Below the pieces are notes generated by a model that did no database searches, had not been told where the DNA came from, and saw only the letters and a program-made list of their open reading frames with translations. The translations under genes and the position numbers were made by a program. A stretch of 18,879 bases of DNA from an uncultured Eubacteriales bacterium (GTDB taxonomy: Bacteria > Bacillota > Clostridia > Christensenellales > Aristaeellaceae), in contig USCR01000035.1 in the NCBI GenBank assembly GCA_900553295.1, positions 1 to 18,879 on the forward strand, read 5' to 3'. This document shows, one piece after another, positions 14,920-18,879 of this stretch. Every line of letters starts with the position of its first letter. The stretch's first letter is position 1.

Positions 14920-16008
14920 CTATGCCGCGGAAGTGAAATGAGCGCCTGGTGCGCGGGACCGCATGCCGCGGTTTCCCGGGCGAAAGCGTCCGGGGCGGAA
15001 TAAAATCACCATCGCCGCGCTCAGCACCAACGTCGCGGCAATCCACGCGCAATCATCCGCGCTCAGGGAAACATGTGCCGTCAGCTGCAGGGCCCATGCC
15101 TCTTGCGGCGGATTCAGCCGGAAAACCGCGCATACATCCTGCCGGGGCTCCGTACCGCTATGCACCCAAGCGCTAACAGCCCCTTCCGCCTTGCCTTCCG
15201 CATCCGCGGGCAGGGTCCAGCAACATCGAAAGACCATGCTCTCATCAGGCAGAAGCGACTCTCCCGCCGGCTGCTCCAGCGCGCCATCGGCCCTAACGGT
15301 CCACCCGGCCGTATCCATCCAGGCGCCTGCCATGGCGTTTTCCCCGGAATCGCCAAAGCCGTCCAGGCGCAGGTTGATGCCCGTGAGCGGCGCGGTACCC
15401 GCATTTCGCAGCGTTACAGCGTTTTCGTAGGTGTGACCCGGCATGGCGCCGTCATAGCTCTCCCGCTCAAGGGTAATCTCCAGCACGCCGCCCCCCGGAT
15501 TCTCCTCCTGGAGTCCCGCCGAAGCCGGTCCCTCCGTCTGCGTATTGACAGGCGGCGCCAGCGTTACAGGTTGAGCCGCCAGGGCCAGCAGCAGATAGTC
15601 CTTGCCCTCTCCACTGGTGTACATGGCCGAGAGGTTGCACTGCGTTTGAAGGCGCTCTGCCTGGAAATTTGTGGGCAGAGGGCAGGCGTAGTGCAACGTG
15701 ACGGTTTGGCCCGGCTCCAGGCGCAGGATGGTCGCCGTTCCGTTCAGGTTCAATAGGGCGTCGCCGCCTGTAAAGCCGGTGAAAGCGCCGCCGGATAATA
15801 GATTCTCCCCCGCAAGGCCGCTTTCATCCACAAAGATGCGCTCTACGGCGCTCTCCCCCTGGTTGGAAACGGTGAGGGTGTAGGCATATATGCCGGGCTG
15901 AGCGTCCTGAACAGACTGTTTTTGCGCAACAATCTGCGGGAGTCCGGCCTCTGCCCAGGCGAATGCGGGCAGCAACAGCAGCAGCAACCATCCCAACGCC
16001 CGCCGCAT
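14920..16008 (-). CDS. Membrane-anchored exported protein with DUF11/CARDB-like domains
   Basis: A 362-residue surface protein. Signal peptide at 1-19 (MRRALG, Leu-rich core, AWA), first Ig-like beta domain about 25-150 (YAYTLTVSNQGESAV and LEPGQTVTLHYACPLP), a flexible Pro/Thr/Glu stretch, second similar domain about 175-300 (ENAVTLRNAGTAPLTGINLRL, LLPDESMVFRCCWTLP), then one membrane helix (about 319-337) and a short basic tail. These sandwich domains match the DUF11/CARDB type that serve as spacers or adhesion modules outside the cell. Start at 16008 fixed by AGGAGGGGG and the signal peptide; the frame continues upstream to 16680 only as antisense to the GNAT gene. It is the first gene behind the promoter at 16039-16067 and 58 bases ahead of cysE. 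Exact role unknown. Confidence 0.82.
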   Translation of the reverse strand: MRRALGWLLLLLLPAFAWAEAGLPQIVAQKQSVQDAQPGIYAYTLTVSNQGESAVERIFVDESGLAGENLLSGGAFTGFTGGDALLNLNGTATILRLEPGQTVTLHYACPLPTNFQAERLQTQCNLSAMYTSGEGKDYLLLALAAQPVTLAPPVNTQTEGPASAGLQEENPGGGVLEITLERESYDGAMPGHTYENAVTLRNAGTAPLTGINLRLDGFGDSGENAMAGAWMDTAGWTVRADGALEQPAGESLLPDESMVFRCCWTLPADAEGKAEGAVSAWVHSGTEPRQDVCAVFRLNPPQEAWALQLTAHVSLSADDCAWIAATLVLSAAMVILFRPGRFRPGNRGMRSRAPGAHFTSAA

Positions 16009-16038
16009 TGCTTTCCCCCTCCTCACCTGTTTTGCAAA

Positions 16039-16067
16039 ATTATACCATGGGCGAAAAGTGAAATCAA
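16039..16067 (-). promoter_or_regulatory. Promoter of the minus-strand operon ending in the GNAT gene
   Basis: Minus strand: -35 TTGATT (16062-16067, 4 of 6), 17-base spacer, perfect -10 TATAAT (16039-16044). It serves the exported protein gene and probably cysE, cysS, the ComEA-like gene, dnaX and GNAT behind it. No second promoter was seen in the 58 bases before cysE. Confidence 0.7.
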
Positions 16068-16099
16068 TCATCAGATGGCTTTCGTATGCCTTCCCGGAC

Positions 16100-16128
16100 T
16101 TGACAGCCCGGAAGCTAGGGCGCATAAT
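16100..16128 (+). promoter_or_regulatory. Promoter of the GNAT-MsrC-Ham1-ZIP operon
   Basis: Perfect -35 TTGACA (16100-16105), 17-base spacer, -10 CATAAT (16123-16128, 5 of 6). It points rightwards, away from the promoter at 16039-16067; the two -35 boxes are about 32 bases apart, so a shared regulator is possible but none is visible. Confidence 0.7.
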
Positions 16129-16155
16129 GAGCACGGACTGAACAAAAGGGGCGTG

Positions 16156-16668
16156 ATGACCATGATTCACTTTCGCATGGCTACGGCGGAGGATGCCGGG
16201 CTCATCAGCCATATCTATGCCTCCAGCTGGCGAAAAAGTTACCGGGGACTGATCAACCAGGATTATCTGGACCGGCTTCCCGATGATTATTGGGTGCCTT
16301 CCATCCGCTCCTGGCTTTCCAGCGGGCGCCTGGATGCGCTGATGGTGTATGAGGACAAGCAGCCCATTGGCTGTGCATGCTATGGCCGCGGCCGGGATGA
16401 GGACCACGGTACATGGGGAGAAATTGTTTCCATCTACCTGGCTCCCGATTGGATGGGCCAAGGCTATGGCGGACAGCTGCTGGAAGAAACCCTCAACAAG
16501 CTCCGGGAGCAGGGCTTCCAGCGCTTTTATTTGTGGATGCTCCAGGGGAATCAGCGCGCCGCCCGCTTTTATGCCCGCCATGGCTTCAAGGTTACTTCCG
16601 ACACGGTTGCCTATAAAATTGGTGGCCAGGACATTCAGGACGTGCGCTATGTGCGCGTGGAAAAGTAA
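16156..16668 (+). CDS. GNAT-family N-acetyltransferase
   Basis: A 170-residue acetyltransferase with the whole GNAT fold: FRMATAEDAGLISHIYASSWRKSY at the N-terminus, motif A EIVSIYLAPDWMGQGYGGQLLEE (89-111, with the acetyl-CoA loop GQGYGG) and motif B NQRAARFYARHGF (132-144). It resembles RimI-like enzymes; the substrate could be a protein N-terminus, an amine or an antibiotic. Start at ATG 16156 behind AAAAGGGG; a second in-frame ATG at 16162 has better spacing, so two residues are uncertain. First gene of a four-gene operon. Confidence 0.9.
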   Translation: MTMIHFRMATAEDAGLISHIYASSWRKSYRGLINQDYLDRLPDDYWVPSIRSWLSSGRLDALMVYEDKQPIGCACYGRGRDEDHGTWGEIVSIYLAPDWMGQGYGGQLLEETLNKLREQGFQRFYLWMLQGNQRAARFYARHGFKVTSDTVAYKIGGQDIQDVRYVRVEK

Positions 16669-16697
16669 CAAATCAACCAAGGCAAAGGAGTTTCTTC

Positions 16698-17201
16698 ATG
16701 TTTCAATCACCCGCAACCTTACCCCAAGAGCCCAGTACCCGCTATACGCTGCTACGTGCACAGCTCACTGCCCTGATGGAAGGGGTAACCGCGCCCCTGT
16801 CCAATATGGCCAACATGGCTGCGCTCCTGTATCAAAGCCTGCCGGAGTTGAACTGGGCAGGCTTCTATTTGTGCAAGGGAGAGACGCTGCTGCTGGGACC
16901 CTTCCAGGGCAAACCCGCCTGCGTGGCCATCCCCTTTGGAAAAGGGGTTTGCGGCACAGCCGCGGCCTCCCGGCAGGCACAGTTGGTACCGGATGTGCAT
17001 GCCTTTCCCGGCCATATCACCTGTGACGGCGCCTCCGCGTCGGAGCTGGTGATTCCCCTGATGCAGGATGGGCAGGTGCTCGGCGTGCTGGATCTGGACA
17101 GTCCGGTTCCCGCCCGCTTCACGCTCCAGGATCAGCAGGCGCTTACCGGCCTGTGCGCCCTGCTTATGGAGGCATGCACGTGGAAGGAGGGGCTGTTGTA
17201 A
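16698..17201 (+). CDS. msrC: Free methionine-(R)-sulfoxide reductase (GAF-type)
   Basis: A 167-residue GAF-fold enzyme that reduces free Met-R-sulfoxide, not protein-bound. The three conserved cysteines are at 75, 85 and 109 (KPACVAIPFGKGVCGTAA, GHITCDGAS), with the spacing of 10 and 24 found in Escherichia coli fRMsr (Cys 84, 94, 118). LNWAGFYL (51-58) and ELVIPLMQDGQVLGVLDLDS (116-135) are family marks. AAAGGAG lies seven bases before the ATG. Its stop codon touches the next start directly. Oxidant defence in the cytoplasm. Confidence 0.93.
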   Translation: MFQSPATLPQEPSTRYTLLRAQLTALMEGVTAPLSNMANMAALLYQSLPELNWAGFYLCKGETLLLGPFQGKPACVAIPFGKGVCGTAAASRQAQLVPDVHAFPGHITCDGASASELVIPLMQDGQVLGVLDLDSPVPARFTLQDQQALTGLCALLMEACTWKEGLL

Positions 17202-17885
17202 ATGTCGCTTCCCCTTCCCAGGATCATTCTTGCCACAGGCAACCCCAGTAAGCTTCGCCTGCTCCAGGCGCTCATTGACGGGCTGGCCCAGGGCGTTACG
17301 CCCAGCGAGCTGGATGTGCGTCCGCTGGTTCAGGAAAGCGGCCGTACCGTGAGCGACAACGCGGTACTGAAGGCGAAGGCATACTATGACTGCACAGGGC
17401 TTCCGGCTTTGTCCGGGGATTCCGGCCTGTTGCTGCTGGATATTCCCCAGTCTTCTCCCGAGCAGCCCGGTACGCAGATCCGCCGCGTTGTCCATGGGGA
17501 GGAAACCACCGATGAGGAGATGCTGACCTATTATATGGAGCTTGCGCGCCGGCACGGGGGCCGTTTGCGGGCTGCCTACCAGAATGCCCATTGCCTTTAC
17601 GCCGGGCCGGGGCGCATATGGCTGCGCACAGAAACTCCCCAAGAGTGTGCCCGCACGGCGTTTTATCTGGTGGATACCCCCTGCGCACTTCGCCATCCCG
17701 GCTGGCCGCTGGACAGCCTGGCCGTGCGCATGGATACAGGCACCTACTTCATGGAGGATCATGCGGCCGTGCAGACCGATGATGCCACGCTGTCGGACCT
17801 GGCGTTGCCTTACCGGCCCTGGCTGGAGGCCTCCATGCAGGCACTGGCCGATTTGCAAAGAAACGAAGGAGAGAAAGAAACATGA
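17202..17885 (+). CDS. Divergent Ham1/RdgB-like NTP pyrophosphatase
   Basis: A 227-residue protein of the Ham1/RdgB family, which normally hydrolyses (d)ITP and XTP to stop their use in DNA. Recognisable: ATGNPSKLRLL (11-21, the substrate-phosphate loop), TVSDNAVLKAKAYYDCTGLPALSGDSGLL (49-77; Asn 53, Lys 57, Asp 73). After that it departs from the family: the usual GxGYDPxF is replaced by HPGWPLDS and the C-terminal SHR, which reads the purine base, by PYR. It is also longer than usual (about 200). It may therefore have another nucleotide specificity. No gap from the MsrC gene; AAGGAGGGG lies in the end of that gene. Confidence 0.8.
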   Translation: MSLPLPRIILATGNPSKLRLLQALIDGLAQGVTPSELDVRPLVQESGRTVSDNAVLKAKAYYDCTGLPALSGDSGLLLLDIPQSSPEQPGTQIRRVVHGEETTDEEMLTYYMELARRHGGRLRAAYQNAHCLYAGPGRIWLRTETPQECARTAFYLVDTPCALRHPGWPLDSLAVRMDTGTYFMEDHAAVQTDDATLSDLALPYRPWLEASMQALADLQRNEGEKET

Positions 17886-18625
17886 CGGTTGTTGCTGTCA
17901 CTGCCCTGGGTGTAGGTGGCGCTACGGTACTGGGCGCGATTTTAGGTTTTCTGATTAAAAATATTCCCCACCGCTACAATGATGCATTGCTTGGCTTTGC
18001 CTCCGGTATCATGCTGGCAGCCAGTTTTTCCGGATTGATTACCCCATCGCTGGAAAGGGGAAACGTATGGATTACCGTGCTGGGCATTTTTCTCGGTGCA
18101 GGATGCCTGCATTTGCTGGATCGTTTCACTCCGCACCTGCATAAGCTGTCCGGCGTGGAACCGGAGTCCCACGCGGACAGCAACATTGCGAAAGTTATGC
18201 TCTTTGTGATGGCCATCGCTATCCACAATCTCCCCGAAGGCATTGCCGCCGGCGTAGGATTTGGTTCCGGCGACCATGGAGCCGCACTGACCGTTGCCAT
18301 AGGCATTGCGCTGCAAAACATACCGGAGGGGATGGTCATTATTTCCCCGCTGCTGCTGGCAGGTGTTTCGCCCCGGCGGACGTTCCTGCTGGCCCTGGGC
18401 ACGGGCATGGTTGAAGTTTTCGGCACCTTCCTGGGTTACTTTGCCGTGTCGGTATCCCAGGCCATTCTCCCCTTTGCCTTGGCCTTTGCAGGCGGCACCA
18501 TGCTCTATGTGATCAGCGATGAAATGATCCCTGAAACCCACGCCGACGGCCATGAGCGGCTGGCCACCTATTCCCTGCTCACCGGCGTATGCGTGATGCT
18601 TATCACGGACACGTTGATGGGGTAA
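17882..18625 (+). CDS. ZIP-family divalent metal transporter
   Basis: A 247-residue membrane protein with about eight helices. The metal-binding pair is clear: HNLPEG (115-120) in helix 4 and QNIPEG (145-150) in helix 5, with a third acidic/His cluster SDEMIPETH (212-220) in the next part. The cytoplasmic loop between helices 3 and 4 is short and has a few His (HLHKLSGVEPESH). Most similar in plan to ZupT-like bacterial ZIPs that import Zn, Fe or Mn. It overlaps the Ham1-like gene by four bases (ATGA) with GAAGGAG 10 bases before. Last gene of the operon, before a terminator. Confidence 0.92.
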   Translation: MTVVAVTALGVGGATVLGAILGFLIKNIPHRYNDALLGFASGIMLAASFSGLITPSLERGNVWITVLGIFLGAGCLHLLDRFTPHLHKLSGVEPESHADSNIAKVMLFVMAIAIHNLPEGIAAGVGFGSGDHGAALTVAIGIALQNIPEGMVIISPLLLAGVSPRRTFLLALGTGMVEVFGTFLGYFAVSVSQAILPFALAFAGGTMLYVISDEMIPETHADGHERLATYSLLTGVCVMLITDTLMG

Positions 18626-18645
18626 GCAAGCCATCCTGCTTCTGT

Positions 18646-18680
18646 AAGCCTCCGCACCCTGCACGGTTGCGGAGGCTTTA
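18646..18680 (+). terminator. Terminator after the ZIP gene
   Basis: AAGCCTCCGCA (18646-18656) pairs with TGCGGAGGCTT (18668-18678), followed by TA. The T tract is short, but the stem is GC-rich and lies 20 bases after the stop. Confidence 0.7.
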
Positions 18681-18684
18681 GCAT

Positions 18685-18734
18685 GTGGAAAAAGTAGTTT
18701 TCACCACTACTTTGAGGAAGCGAACTCAGCAACC
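18685..18734. repeat. Hairpin-plus-tail element, copy 1
   Basis: AAAGTAGT (18691-18698) pairs with ACTACTTT (18706-18713); the stem is followed by GAGGAAGCGAACTCAG and CAACC. The same layout recurs at 18808-18860 with sequence changes that keep the stem. There is no open reading frame with a ribosome site. Confidence 0.55.
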
Positions 18735-18772
18735 TGCCTCATCGGCCAAACCGTCGAATACGAGTAAAAGAT

Positions 18773-18805
18773 AGAGGGACGCATTCCCATGGAATACGTC
18801 CCTCT
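18773..18805. other. Long near-perfect hairpin between the two repeat copies
   Basis: AGAGGGACG (18773-18781) pairs with CGTCCCTCT (18797-18805), then ATTCC (18783-18787) with GGAAT (18791-18795), one C-A mismatch between, and a three-base CAT loop. No T tract follows, so it is not a standard terminator. Its role is unknown. Confidence 0.7.
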
Positions 18806-18807
18806 GC

Positions 18808-18860
18808 GTGTCGAAAAAGTGGCGGATGCCACTTTTTCGAGGAAGCAAATTCGGTCAACC
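18808..18860. repeat. Hairpin-plus-tail element, copy 2
   Basis: CGAAAAAGTGGC (18812-18823) pairs perfectly over 12 bases with GCCACTTTTTCG (18828-18839), loop GGAT; the tail GAGGAAGC is identical to copy 1 and the next bases differ at a few positions before CAACC. A further hairpin, CAAATTCGG (18846-18854) with CCGAATTTG (18870-18878), begins inside the tail and runs to the window edge. Confidence 0.6.
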
Positions 18861-18879
18861 AGAGGTCGCCCGAATTTGT

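Noticed and set aside
16009..16680. N-terminal extension of the DUF11-like protein on the minus strand
   Set aside because: It is antisense to the GNAT gene; the real start at 16008 has a strong ribosome site and a signal peptide.
16752..17858. 368-codon minus-strand open frame
   Set aside because: It is antisense to the MsrC and Ham1-like genes, which carry clear family motifs.
18685..18879. CRISPR array at the right end
   Set aside because: Only two diverged copies, each with internal hairpins, and no regular spacer length; it does not look like a CRISPR repeat.

Overview
This is a gene-dense chromosomal stretch (short intergenic gaps, many 1-4 base ATGA overlaps, strong AGGAGG-type ribosome sites) from a moderately GC-rich, Gram-positive, very probably endospore-forming member of the Clostridia. 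The evidence is a spoIVFA/spoIVFB-type pair, a divergently placed cysteine-rich coat-like protein, a cysE-cysS pair, FeoB with its small cysteine-rich partner, and secreted proteins with Pro/Thr tails. No rRNA, tRNA, CRISPR array, insertion sequence or phage gene was seen. The species cannot be named from the window.

Layout. (1) 1-2729, minus strand: ferrous-iron uptake operon feoA-feoB-small Cys-rich membrane protein, with a good promoter at 2701-2729; a separate strong promoter at 26-54 drives a gene beyond the left edge. (2) 2719-4338, minus: spoIVFA-like and spoIVFB-like genes, the membrane complex that activates pro-sigma-K in the mother cell. (3) 4404-5286, plus: a monocistronic gene for a 248-residue protein with 37 cysteines, preceded by a sigma-K-like promoter and followed by a strong terminator. 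(4) 5317-5524, plus: a 55-residue acidic CxxC protein. (5) 5586-8482, plus: an isolated three-gene transcription unit of two different alpha/beta-hydrolases and an ATP-grasp ligase, with its own promoter and terminator. (6) 8488-9922, minus: a cytidylate-kinase-like protein and a secreted Pro/Thr-tailed protein. (7) 9961-16067, minus: a long operon of a membrane-anchored DUF11-like protein, cysE, cysS, a short ComEA-like protein, dnaX and a GNAT protein. (8) 16100-18680, plus: a GNAT acetyltransferase, free-methionine-sulfoxide reductase, a divergent Ham1/RdgB-like pyrophosphatase and a ZIP metal transporter. (9) 18681-18879: noncoding DNA with a chain of hairpins, including two diverged copies of one hairpin-plus-tail element.

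How the parts may work together. Regions 2 and 3 look like two steps of late sporulation: activation of sigma-K, and a disulfide-rich coat protein made under sigma-K. Region 5 looks like a small activation/ligation/hydrolysis cassette, possibly making or modifying a peptide-like metabolite. Region 7 joins cysteine synthesis and charging to DNA-related genes. Region 8 combines repair or clean-up of oxidised methionine and nucleotides with metal uptake. The best candidates for an undescribed system are the Cys-rich coat-like protein (3), the hydrolase-hydrolase-ATP-grasp cassette (5) and the repeated structured element at the right end (9).
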